From: Coxiellaceae bacterium
GTDB lineage: Bacteria > Pseudomonadota > Gammaproteobacteria > Coxiellales > Coxiellaceae
Assembly: GCA_014238445.1 (NCBI GenBank)
Contig: JABABC010000278.1
Coordinates: 1 to 11,930, forward strand
Length of the DNA: 11,930 nt
Reading direction: 5' to 3'
Part shown: positions 1 through 7,002 of the stretch, one piece after another
Layout: every line of letters begins with the position of its first letter
Numbering within the stretch: position 1 is the first letter of the stretch
The notes under the pieces: model-generated
Databases searched by the model: none
What the model saw: the letters and a program-made list of their open reading frames with translations, nothing else
What the model was told of the DNA's origin: nothing
Translations under genes and position numbers: made by a program

Positions 1-413
1 TAATGCGCTATGATTTCAGCACCTACATTTTTAGACAGCGTCATACTATCGGTTTTAAATTGCTTATTTCCTCGATGCGTTCTTACTGCAAAAGTTTTAG
101 GCAACCTAGGTCGGTCTGCTAAGGCTTGCAATACTGTTGGTACAATTAATGCTTCATCCATTGGCAAAGGAATGGCAGGGGAGATACTGTGAATACCAGG
201 GATGCATTGCAGTGCTGATAAACACGCCTCTGAAAAATCCTGATCTGATGCTATAACCAGTCGTTGATTATCAACACGGCATAAACACGATGCCTCATTA
301 CGTAAGTTAGCCAGTACTGCTGTGATATGCTGTTTTAATGCTCGCATGTAATAAGGTCGTTTTTTTTGCTTGAGCCAAAGCTCATCCACATTCACCATCA
401 AGGTGTATTGCAT
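1..413 (-). CDS. thiI: tRNA 4-thiouridine synthetase ThiI, N-terminal part (runs off the left edge)
   Basis: ThiI adenylates U8 of tRNA and inserts sulfur carried as persulfide; in many bacteria it also serves thiazole synthesis. Only the first 137 codons are present. The start of the protein (DELWLKQKKRPYY, residues 10-22) fits the N-terminal ferredoxin-like domain, whose usual motif is GEIxLKGxNRxxF. IPGIHSISPA (71-80) matches the domain junction, and TFAVRTHRGNKQF (107-119) with VGAEI (130-134) matches the THUMP domain. The PP-loop ATPase domain and any C-terminal rhodanese domain lie outside the window. The ATG is preceded by AAAGGG with 8 bases spacing, which lies inside the last codons of the upstream desulfurase gene; only 4 bases separate the two genes, so coupled translation is likely. 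The identification comes from recalled similarity to E. coli and Bacillus ThiI. Confidence 0.88.
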   Translation of the reverse strand, partial: MQYTLMVNVDELWLKQKKRPYYMRALKQHITAVLANLRNEASCLCRVDNQRLVIASDQDFSEACLSALQCIPGIHSISPAIPLPMDEALIVPTVLQALADRPRLPKTFAVRTHRGNKQFKTDSMTLSKNVGAEIIAH

Positions 414-417
414 AGTG

Positions 418-1569
418 TTAACCCTTTAATAGTTGTAATCGTGACACGGTAGCTGCAAGCGTTTTAACTAATGTTGTCACTTCCTCATGGGTGGTCTGTG
501 CCGAGAAAGAGATACGCAGAGCATGAGTATGCCAGTGGTCAGGCACATGCAGTGCTTTCCATTCCAGAGAGATACCCACCTTCTTAGATGAGCAAGCTGA
601 ACGTGAAGAAATGTAGATACCTTCTTGCTCTAAATGCCTAACAATGACATCACTAGGAATATCCGGTATAAAAATGCTGATAATGTAAGGAGAAATCGAG
701 TCTATGGCTTTAAACGGACAGTATGCTGAAGGGAGTTTATCAGCTAGTTGTTGATAGAATCGTGCTGTTAATGCTGCTACGTGTTCATAGTTTGCCGAAC
801 GATGATGGTCTGATAGTGTCAATGCTTGAGTGAACGCCTCAATTAAGGCAACAGGAGGAGTGGAACTTCGCAGGCCCAACTCTTGTCCACCACCTTTTAA
901 TAAAGGCTCTATCGAAACGCCATCACGGAGGTACAACCCCCCCACTCCTTTAGGCCCTCCCATTTTATGAGAGGAAAAACTCATCGAGTCAATCACTGAA
1001 GCCTTAACAGTCACAGGCAACTTACCTAGGCTTTGAGCAGCATCAACATGCACATGCACCTCAGGGGTTTTGGATTTAACGTGAGATGCAATCGCTTGTA
1101 TATCGAGCACATGCCCACTGAGACTATTGACGTGCGACAAAATCAAGAGCGTTGGTGATGTCCTTGTGAGCAATTCGTCTAGTTCAGCAATATCTATTTG
1201 CAAAGAGCCTGTTAATGGCAATGAATGCAATGTGACATTACCCTGAGCAATACTATTCACAGGTACTGTGACACTAGCGTGATCGCCTTGGCAATAAATC
1301 ACAGCGGCTCCAGCTTGAGATAAACACGATGCGATGACCGTGTTATTCGACTCTGTTGCCGATGAGGTAAAAATCACTTGATCACCAGGATGAGCGCCCA
1401 AAACATCCAGCCATAGCTGACGACATGATTCAAGCCGCTCATAGGCAGCTCGACCTAATGCATGAGGAGCATGCGCATTCGCAACATCATTACCAATAGC
1501 CACTACCAAGCGCTTTTGAACTTTTTCCAACATGGGGGTTGAAGCGGCATGATCCGCATAAATAGGCAT
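418..1569 (-). CDS. Cysteine desulfurase, NifS/IscS family (class V aminotransferase fold), probable ThiI partner
   Basis: PLP enzyme that converts cysteine to alanine and holds the sulfur as a cysteine persulfide. Numbered from the first possible Met (base 1575), the PLP and catalytic residues are visible: SSATESNN (71-78), DH at 98-99, HVDAAQS (176-182), the Schiff-base lysine K204 in SSHKMGGPKG, GLRSSTPP (234-241) and the active-site cysteine C328 in SRSACSS. Length (383-385 aa) is somewhat below E. coli IscS (404). I chose the second Met (base 1569): GAGGA at 1576-1580 touches the first ATG but sits 6 bases from the second. No iscR, iscU or fdx lies next to it; thiI follows directly. This resembles the Bacillus NifZ(YrvO)-ThiI arrangement more than an Isc operon. 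The family call is firm; the partner role is inferred from the neighbour. Confidence 0.9.
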   Translation of the reverse strand: MPIYADHAASTPMLEKVQKRLVVAIGNDVANAHAPHALGRAAYERLESCRQLWLDVLGAHPGDQVIFTSSATESNNTVIASCLSQAGAAVIYCQGDHASVTVPVNSIAQGNVTLHSLPLTGSLQIDIAELDELLTRTSPTLLILSHVNSLSGHVLDIQAIASHVKSKTPEVHVHVDAAQSLGKLPVTVKASVIDSMSFSSHKMGGPKGVGGLYLRDGVSIEPLLKGGGQELGLRSSTPPVALIEAFTQALTLSDHHRSANYEHVAALTARFYQQLADKLPSAYCPFKAIDSISPYIISIFIPDIPSDVIVRHLEQEGIYISSRSACSSKKVGISLEWKALHVPDHWHTHALRISFSAQTTHEEVTTLVKTLAATVSRLQLLKG

Positions 1570-1575
1570 ACTCAT

Positions 1576-1580
1576 TCCTC
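1576..1580 (-). promoter_or_regulatory. Ribosome binding site that decides the desulfurase start
   Basis: On the minus strand GAGGA is followed at once by ATG-AGT-ATG. The first ATG (1575-1573) has no spacer, while the second (1569-1567) has a normal 6-base spacer. The protein therefore most likely begins MPIYADHAAS. Confidence 0.65.
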
Positions 1581-1596
1581 ATAAAAACAGTTCGAG

Positions 1597-1625
1597 ACCA
1601 TACAATGCCATTGGTGGAATTGCAA
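1597..1625 (-). promoter_or_regulatory. Candidate sigma70-type promoter for the desulfurase-thiI pair
   Basis: On the minus strand TTGCAA (1625-1620), then exactly 17 bases, then TATGGT (1602-1597). Each hexamer matches the consensus at 4 of 6 positions. Initiation near base 1590 would give a leader of about 20 bases including the GAGGA site. The match is moderate and such pairs occur by chance in AT-rich DNA. Confidence 0.35.
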
Positions 1626-1722
1626 CCAAGTTTCAATATGGAGTTTTCGGCTAGCAGCACAAGAATAAACACGCATGGAAGGCAAAATATTAGCCACCTG
1701 AGCGCACTCTGATATTTTACCC

Positions 1723-1728
1723 TATACT
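1723..1728 (+). promoter_or_regulatory. Candidate -10 element for the MscS-type gene
   Basis: TATACT matches the -10 consensus at 5 of 6 positions; no good -35 hexamer lies 16-18 bases upstream. Initiation about 7 bases downstream (near 1735) would put the ATG at 1730 upstream of the transcript and leave a leader of about 25 bases before the ATG at 1760, agreeing with the ribosome-binding-site evidence for the later start. Confidence 0.35.
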
Positions 1729-1759
1729 CATGAAATCAAAGCAAGTAAAAGGGCTTATC

Positions 1760-2668
1760 ATGACACCACATAAAAACTTCCTAGTGCCTGGTATCGTCAG
1801 CTTGTTCTTTATGGTCCCTTTAACGGCAATAGCAGAAAGCACCCATACAGGAACAACAACGAAGATCACTAGTCTAGTTAACCTAGCCCTCCCCTATGGA
1901 ATAAGCCTAGCCCTAGCGATACTCATCTTGATCGGTGGAACTATTGTCTCAAAAATTATCGTGCATATAATGCGTAAACTCTTAACAAAAAGAAAAATTG
2001 AAGCCACCATAGTTAAATTTTTCTGCCGATTAATGCATGCCATCCTTTTAATTTTTGTCGTACTGGCTACACTGTCAAAACTTGGTGTGCAAACAGCGTC
2101 CCTCGTGGCCATTCTTGGTGCCATGAGTTTAGCGGTTGGCTTATCACTCAAGTCATCCTTATCAAATCTAGCCTCAGGTTTACTGCTAATATTGTTCCGC
2201 CCTTTTAAAACAGGTGAATACATCAAAATTTCCAATGTTGAAGGCACAGTGGACGAAATAAACCTACTGTACACCGAAATGGTCACACCCAATAATCAAC
2301 TGTTAGTGATACCTAACTCTAAATTCATGAGTGATATTATCTTTAATTTCAGCGCTAAAGAATTTCGCCGTTGCGATCTCACCATTGGCATTGGTTATAA
2401 TGATTCTGTGGATAAAGCAAAAGCTGTATTAACGGCCATTCTGCAAGCCGATGAGCGTGTCATTCATGAACCAAACGAACCATTGATTGCTGTTAACGCC
2501 TTGGGGGACAGTAGTGTGGATATTATTGTGCAATATTGGACTCGTCGATCAGATTTCATCTCTGTTAAACGCCAGGTCATCGAGACCATCAAACAGCGGT
2601 TCGACGAAGAGGGTATAAATATACCCTACCCTCAGATGGATATTCATGTCATTAAGGAGCAGAGTTAA
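1760..2668 (+). CDS. mscS: Small-conductance mechanosensitive channel, MscS family
   Basis: Inner-membrane channel that opens under membrane tension and releases solutes after osmotic downshock. The 302-aa product compares with 286 aa for E. coli MscS. It starts with a hydrophobic segment ending near AIAES that looks like a cleavable signal peptide, not typical of E. coli MscS, followed by three membrane segments. The pore helix and following beta domain align without gaps to E. coli MscS: LGAMSLAVGLSLKSSLSNLA, then FRPFKTGEYIKI, VIPNSK and the C-terminal PYPQMDI. The two leucines of SLAVGL correspond to the pore-constricting L105 and L109. The E. coli Q112-G113 pair is K-S here. The start at 1760 is chosen because AAAAGGG lies 6 bases upstream; an in-frame ATG at 1730 has no such site. 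The end overlaps the stop of the convergent gene by 4 bases. Confidence 0.9.
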   Translation: MTPHKNFLVPGIVSLFFMVPLTAIAESTHTGTTTKITSLVNLALPYGISLALAILILIGGTIVSKIIVHIMRKLLTKRKIEATIVKFFCRLMHAILLIFVVLATLSKLGVQTASLVAILGAMSLAVGLSLKSSLSNLASGLLLILFRPFKTGEYIKISNVEGTVDEINLLYTEMVTPNNQLLVIPNSKFMSDIIFNFSAKEFRRCDLTIGIGYNDSVDKAKAVLTAILQADERVIHEPNEPLIAVNALGDSSVDIIVQYWTRRSDFISVKRQVIETIKQRFDEEGINIPYPQMDIHVIKEQS

Positions 2669-3054
2669 GTATATAATGGAACGACATAACCTGCGTAACA
2701 GAGCAATAATCCAAAAATAAGCCCCAAGAGAGCAAAAAGAACTGGCACGAAGGTCATGTTCGCTGTAATAATCTTAACCCACCAATGAACAAACCAAATG
2801 CGGAACACACCCACAAGAAATAAAATCCAACCTATCAAGGTCAAAGTCATAGACCACCCTTGCAACCCAGGATGAGGGAAATGAATCACCAGACTTCCAA
2901 TGAGGACAGGAAGAACACCACCTACAATAAAGCCGGAAGGGCCACCCACCATCTTACGTGCCATGAGTTCATAGTGACGCAAATTAAATAAAAAACCTAA
3001 GGATAGAATGAGTGTGGTAATACCGAATGCACGTGTTAATTGAATGTAATCCAT
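2665..3054 (-). CDS. Small four-helix membrane protein of unknown function, downstream of cyoABCD
   Basis: 129 aa with about four hydrophobic segments (approximately residues 8-25, 42-60, 70-88 and 95-122) and no signal peptide or catalytic motif I recognise. Noticeable parts are KMVGGPSGFIVGGVLP (34-49), a short polar loop HFPHPG (58-63), and a tryptophan-rich stretch RIWFVHWWVK (85-94). AAGGG lies 9 bases before the ATG. It begins 87 bases after cyoD on the same strand, where E. coli has cyoE, but it is far too short for heme O synthase (about 290-300 aa). It could be an accessory or assembly factor for the oxidase, or an unrelated membrane protein; context is the only hint. It could be read from the cyo transcript or from a possible promoter just upstream. 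Confidence 0.75.
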   Translation of the reverse strand: MDYIQLTRAFGITTLILSLGFLFNLRHYELMARKMVGGPSGFIVGGVLPVLIGSLVIHFPHPGLQGWSMTLTLIGWILFLVGVFRIWFVHWWVKIITANMTFVPVLFALLGLIFGLLLCYAGYVVPLYT

Positions 3055-3068
3055 TATTTGTTTCCCTT

Positions 3069-3077
3069 ATTATATCA
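3069..3077 (-). promoter_or_regulatory. Candidate extended -10 promoter before the small membrane protein gene
   Basis: The minus strand reads TGATATAAT: a perfect TATAAT (3074-3069) with the TG of an extended -10 one base upstream. The motif is followed directly by AAGGG and, 9 bases later, the ATG at 3054. A transcript begun at the usual distance would start at or after the ribosome binding site and be nearly leaderless, which lowers confidence that it serves this gene. No convincing -35 is visible. Confidence 0.3.
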
Positions 3078-3109
3078 CTCAGTTGCTCGCACATGATGTG
3101 ACTGAGTGA
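3075..3109. repeat. Inverted repeat / hairpin between cyoD and the next gene
   Basis: TCACTCAGT (3075-3083) pairs with ACTGAGTGA (3101-3109), a perfect 9-bp stem. Inside it CACA (3090-3093) pairs with TGTG (3097-3100) around a 3-base loop, leaving a 6-base bulge on one side. No T-run follows on either strand, so it is not a typical intrinsic terminator. It could be an RNA processing or stabilising structure at the end of the cyo message, or a protein-binding site. Confidence 0.5.
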
Positions 3110-3141
3110 ATGCTAATTCCCTCTAGCAAGAAAAATACTCA

Positions 3142-3489
3142 CTAGTGCATCATAAAGTAATTTAAGCTTGTCATAATCCAAACTGAACCACCAATAATGA
3201 CGAGCAATACAATGCCTGTAAAGATAAAGCTTAACACATTGGTACGACCCTGCTCGGTTTGATTATTTAAACGCAAGAAGCAAACAACTTGGACAAGAAA
3301 TTGCGCAATGGCTGATAACAAAATGACAGTGAGTAGTATTTTTTTAGAGGCTGTATGATCAATCACGGTCATAAAGGGTATCAGCGTTAAAATAACACAA
3401 AGAAAGAAACCTGACACATACACACGTAGGGTCTTTTTCCTTATTCCAAAGTCTGCTTCGAGATGATTATTTTCAGAAGTATCATTCAT
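3142..3489 (-). CDS. cyoD: Cytochrome bo3 ubiquinol oxidase subunit IV
   Basis: Small membrane subunit of the bo3-type quinol oxidase, thought to help assembly and stability of subunit I; it binds no cofactor. The 115-aa product (109 in E. coli) has a polar N-terminus and three hydrophobic segments (about 24-44, 51-72 and 84-106). Family signatures are RVYVSGFFLCVILTLIPF (23-40), FLVQVVCFLRLN (63-74) and the C-terminal GGSVWIMTSLNYFMMH, close to the E. coli ending. It starts one base after the cyoC stop with AGGA 10 bases upstream. It is the last of four tightly packed cyo genes. Confidence 0.95.
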   Translation of the reverse strand: MNDTSENNHLEADFGIRKKTLRVYVSGFFLCVILTLIPFMTVIDHTASKKILLTVILLSAIAQFLVQVVCFLRLNNQTEQGRTNVLSFIFTGIVLLVIIGGSVWIMTSLNYFMMH

Positions 3490-3490
3490 A

Positions 3491-4075
3491 TTATAAAGAT
3501 CCTACTAAGTAAACAACGGTAAATACAAAAATCCAAACTATGTCTAAGAAATTCCAAAATAAGCCGAGGTAAGTTAAGCGACGGAGCGTGGCGCCTTTTA
3601 AACCCATTTTGGCGACTTGACAGGTCATCACCAAGATCCACAGCAAACCAAAAGAAACATGCAACCCATGAGTGGCCACTAAAGTAAAAAATGCTGAAGC
3701 AGAAGCGCTAATAGTCCAGCTATACCCTTCATGCACCAAATGAACAAACTCAAGAAGCTCCATACCCACAAAACCAGCGCCCAATATAAACGTTAAAATT
3801 AAGAACACAACCGTTGCAGAAGCTTTGTTTTTATAACTGGTAATGATAGCTAAACCAAATGTTAAATTACTCAGTAGTAAGAAAAAGGTTTCTCCTAATA
3901 CATAGTACAGATTAATAAATGGGCTAAGTGCTGGCCCATAAGAATGGGGCTGATGCAAGACTAAGAACGCCGCAAATAATGATCCAAATAACACACAATC
4001 CGTCATGATATACAGCCAAAAGCCTAATACATCAGTGGAATCTGCGTTATGTTCGTGTGCAATGGCATGACTCAT
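3491..4075 (-). CDS. cyoC: Cytochrome bo3 ubiquinol oxidase subunit III
   Basis: Five-helix membrane subunit of the heme-copper quinol oxidase; it contacts subunit I and binds no redox centre. 194 aa against 204 in E. coli. Conserved features are LGFWLYIMTDC (17-27), the membrane glutamate E62 in GETFFLLLSN, GAGFVGMELLEF (99-110) and THGLHVSFG (135-143). The usual WHFxDxVW motif of subunit III reads WNFLDIVW here, so Asn175 replaces the normal histidine; the codon is AAT. The start overlaps the cyoB stop by 4 bases (ATGA), implying translational coupling. Confidence 0.95.
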   Translation of the reverse strand: MSHAIAHEHNADSTDVLGFWLYIMTDCVLFGSLFAAFLVLHQPHSYGPALSPFINLYYVLGETFFLLLSNLTFGLAIITSYKNKASATVVFLILTFILGAGFVGMELLEFVHLVHEGYSWTISASASAFFTLVATHGLHVSFGLLWILVMTCQVAKMGLKGATLRRLTYLGLFWNFLDIVWIFVFTVVYLVGSL

Positions 4076-6075
4076 GAATGTGCCTCCTGAACGTGTGCTC
4101 TTTCAATGGACTCTACTTCAGATGCTTTAATATAGTAGTCCGTGTCTAAATTACAGCTTTTTATAATGACGGTCAGAATAACACCCAGTATTCCAATAAT
4201 ACCGGGAATCAGCATGTGCCAAATGACGGAGAAGCCAAATAATGCCGCAAACAAGCTAATCACAAAGCCTGCTGATGTTGCGCGAGGCATGTGGATATCG
4301 TCGTAATGATCGGCCACCTCAGGGAAACGTTTCCCTTCAGCTTCCAACGCTTCCTTTTGATACCAGAATTCATCAATCTGAGAAGCGGATGGAATATGCG
4401 CAAAATTATAAAATGGAGCTGGTGAAGAAAGGGACCACTCTAGCGTACGTCCACCCCAAGGATCACCCGTTTTATCACGTAAGGCTTCACGATGCTTAAT
4501 ACTATAAAGCAACTGCCATATTTGACAAAGAAAACCAATAAAAATCAATGCTGCACCAAAAGCCGCCACCCAGAGATAAGGTTTATACGCTAAACTTTCA
4601 AAGTGAAAACTCCGACGCATAGCCCCCATAAGTCCCAATGGATACAGCGGCATGAATGCAAAATAAAACCCAGTTACCCAAAACCAGAAGGCATACTGAC
4701 CACGACGTTCATCTAGCATAAAACCAAACACCTTCGGGAACCAATAGGACAAGCCCGCAAAGAAGCCGAATAATACACCACCAATAATTACATTATGAAA
4801 GTGAGAGACTAAAAATAAGCTGTTATGTGTTTGGAAATCCACCGGAGGAATCGACATCATCACGCCCGTCATTCCACCAATCGCGAAGGTGCTAAAAAAG
4901 GCCATGATCCACAACATAGGAGTTGAAAACTTAATGTCCCCTCGAAACATAGTAAATAACCAATTAAAGATTTTTACCCCTGTTGGAATAGCGATGATAA
5001 TCGTCATGATACCGAAGAAGGCATTCACATCAGCTCCTGCTCCCATTGTGAAAAAGTGATGCAACCAAACGATAAACGAGAGGAAACCTATCATAATAAT
5101 TGCACCGACCATCGTGGTATAACCAAATAAGCGTTTTCTTGAGAAGGTCGCAACAATTTCTGAAAACACACCAAAAATTGGAAGAATTAAAATATACACT
5201 TCAGGGTGTCCCCAAGCCCATATCATGTTGATGTACATCATGATATTGCCGCCTTGAGCTTGCGTAAAAAAATGCATATCCATCGTGCGATCTAAAGCAA
5301 GCAACCCTAGGGTAACGGTGAGAACGGGGAAAGCTAGGGCGACCAGCACCATGGCGCACAACGATGCCCACGCAAATATCGGCATTTTCATTAATGTCAT
5401 GCCTGGACAGCGCATTTTTAAAATAGTCACTGTAAAGTTAATCCCGGAAAGTAAACTCCCGATCCCCGAGATTTGCAGCACCCAGATAAAATAATCAACC
5501 CCCACGTCTGGACTATACTTTAAGCCTGATAAGGGTGGATAAGCCAACCAACCAGCTCGATCCCAGTTACCTACAACTAATGAAAGCATCATAAAGCCCG
5601 CAGAAACTAAGGTTAGCCAGAAGCTTAATGAATTCAAGTAAGGGTAAGCCACATCACGAGCACCGATTTGAAGGGGTAACACCATATTGATAATGCCAAA
5701 AATTAATGGCATCGCAACAAAGAAAATCATGATGACGCCGTGCTCAGAAAAAAACTGATTATAGTACGCAGGGTCCATGTAGCCCGTATGGCCTGGCCCC
5801 ACTGAGATGGCCTGTTGAGCTCGCATCATCATGGCCTGGATTAAGGCACGTATAAACATCACAAAGGCCAGCATGACATACATGATGCCGATTTTTTTGT
5901 GGTCTACCGTGCAAATCCATTCCGTCCACACGTATTTCCATTTTTTAAAGTAGGTAATAGAACCTAACACTAAAAACAAACCTAGAAATAACATACTGCC
6001 AGCCCCATACAAAGTGATGGGATCATCTGGCAATGCGTCCAGTGATAACTTTCCAAATATTAAATGTTCTAACAT
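4072..6075 (-). CDS. cyoB: Cytochrome bo3 ubiquinol oxidase subunit I (heme-copper catalytic subunit)
   Basis: Catalytic subunit: reduces O2 to water with electrons from ubiquinol and pumps protons. 667 aa against 663 in E. coli. All metal ligands are present: H112 and H427 (low-spin heme b), H290, H339 and H340 (CuB) with Y294 of the His-Tyr crosslink, and H425 (high-spin heme). D141 and E292 of the D-channel and K368 of the K-channel are kept. In the quinol site, E. coli R71 and Q101 are kept (R76, Q107), but D75 is Gln80 and H98 is Tyr104. The C-terminal extension typical of CyoB is present, with GDPWGGRTLEWSLSSPAPFY. The ATG overlaps the cyoA stop by one base (TAATG), with AAGG 9 bases upstream. 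Confidence 0.97.
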   Translation of the reverse strand: MLEHLIFGKLSLDALPDDPITLYGAGSMLFLGLFLVLGSITYFKKWKYVWTEWICTVDHKKIGIMYVMLAFVMFIRALIQAMMMRAQQAISVGPGHTGYMDPAYYNQFFSEHGVIMIFFVAMPLIFGIINMVLPLQIGARDVAYPYLNSLSFWLTLVSAGFMMLSLVVGNWDRAGWLAYPPLSGLKYSPDVGVDYFIWVLQISGIGSLLSGINFTVTILKMRCPGMTLMKMPIFAWASLCAMVLVALAFPVLTVTLGLLALDRTMDMHFFTQAQGGNIMMYINMIWAWGHPEVYILILPIFGVFSEIVATFSRKRLFGYTTMVGAIIMIGFLSFIVWLHHFFTMGAGADVNAFFGIMTIIIAIPTGVKIFNWLFTMFRGDIKFSTPMLWIMAFFSTFAIGGMTGVMMSIPPVDFQTHNSLFLVSHFHNVIIGGVLFGFFAGLSYWFPKVFGFMLDERRGQYAFWFWVTGFYFAFMPLYPLGLMGAMRRSFHFESLAYKPYLWVAAFGAALIFIGFLCQIWQLLYSIKHREALRDKTGDPWGGRTLEWSLSSPAPFYNFAHIPSASQIDEFWYQKEALEAEGKRFPEVADHYDDIHMPRATSAGFVISLFAALFGFSVIWHMLIPGIIGILGVILTVIIKSCNLDTDYYIKASEVESIERAHVQEAHS

Positions 6076-6974
6076 TAAGCTCTACCTTTTACTGTGTTAT
6101 CTGTAGGTAACGAATGCAACCAATGCTTGTTTTCCATGTATTGCATCATAATGGCATGAAACAGCCCATCTGATACGGATGAAAAATACTGTGCTGGTGC
6201 ATTGATCGTTGGTTTATATAAGGCGCCATAATTATCTATGGTTAATGGTGAGTTTGTTGACCGGACGTGACTCACCCACTGTGAAAAATCAGCTGGGGAG
6301 GCTACGTGCACTGGGAAATGCATGTATGCGAACCCATCACCATTTAATTGTGTGTTTAATCCGTCGTAGACACCCTCATAAGAACTATACATGTGTAATC
6401 GAGTCCGCATACCTGCCATGGCATAAATTTGACCGACTAACTGAGGAATGTCAAAAGCACTCATTGGTGCGTCCGCTGTGATTTGAAACTCTACCTGCTG
6501 GTTCACAGGGACGTATAAATCATTGATAGTGGCAATACCTTCTTTAGGGTAGATGAAAAGCCACTTCCACTGCAAGGCAACCACTTGAATCACTTCCAGC
6601 TTACCAGGCTTATTTAACTGACGGTAAGGATCCAGTTCATGACTTGATTTCCATACAAAAACACCAAGAACAATCACAAGAATCGTAGGAATACCCCACC
6701 AAAAAACTTCCAGCAACGTGTTATGAGACCAATTAGGCTGATATTGACCCACACGCTTGGATGCACGATAACGCCAAGCAAAAGCAAAGCTCATAATGAT
6801 CACAGGAATCACTACAATCAACATCAATGCAACGGTATTAAACATTAACTCGCGCTCTTGCTTGGCTACCCAACCTTTCGGGTCTAAGAAACCTAAATCA
6901 TTCGCGTAGCTACAACTGATGAGACAAAGGCCTAACAGTACGAAGAATACTTTTATACAGCGTTTTACAATCAT
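6075..6974 (-). CDS. cyoA: Cytochrome bo3 ubiquinol oxidase subunit II (lipoprotein)
   Basis: Subunit II, with two membrane helices (about 44-68 and 86-108) and a periplasmic cupredoxin-like domain. The N-terminus is a signal sequence ending in the lipobox LIS-C (C21), as expected since E. coli CyoA is lipid-modified. Family landmarks are LDPKGWVA (30-37), YQPNWSHN (78-85), WKWLFIYPKEGIATIND and QIYAMAGMRTRLHM. The cysteines and histidines of a CuA centre are absent where a cytochrome c oxidase would have them, which supports quinol rather than cytochrome c as donor. 299 aa against 315 in E. coli; the shorter product lacks the His/Met-rich tail. The start has AGGA 7 bases upstream. It is the first gene of cyoABCD. 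Confidence 0.96.
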   Translation of the reverse strand: MIVKRCIKVFFVLLGLCLISCSYANDLGFLDPKGWVAKQERELMFNTVALMLIVVIPVIIMSFAFAWRYRASKRVGQYQPNWSHNTLLEVFWWGIPTILVIVLGVFVWKSSHELDPYRQLNKPGKLEVIQVVALQWKWLFIYPKEGIATINDLYVPVNQQVEFQITADAPMSAFDIPQLVGQIYAMAGMRTRLHMYSSYEGVYDGLNTQLNGDGFAYMHFPVHVASPADFSQWVSHVRSTNSPLTIDNYGALYKPTINAPAQYFSSVSDGLFHAIMMQYMENKHWLHSLPTDNTVKGRA

Positions 6975-7002
6975 GTAATCATCCTAACAATTCTATGATG
7001 AC

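Noticed and set aside
10..192. 60-codon plus-strand frame at the left edge
   Set aside because: It lies antisense to the thiI coding sequence, whose translation matches the family motifs.
1490..1672. 60-codon minus-strand frame overlapping the start of the desulfurase gene
   Set aside because: It overlaps the well-supported desulfurase in another frame and has no recognisable features.
1894..2292. 132-codon minus-strand frame inside the channel gene
   Set aside because: Antisense shadow of a clear MscS-type coding sequence.
4072..6974. Possibility that the oxidase is a cytochrome c oxidase rather than a quinol oxidase
   Set aside because: Subunit II lacks the CuA cysteine/histidine ligands, and all four subunits align with CyoABCD, including the CyoB C-terminal extension.
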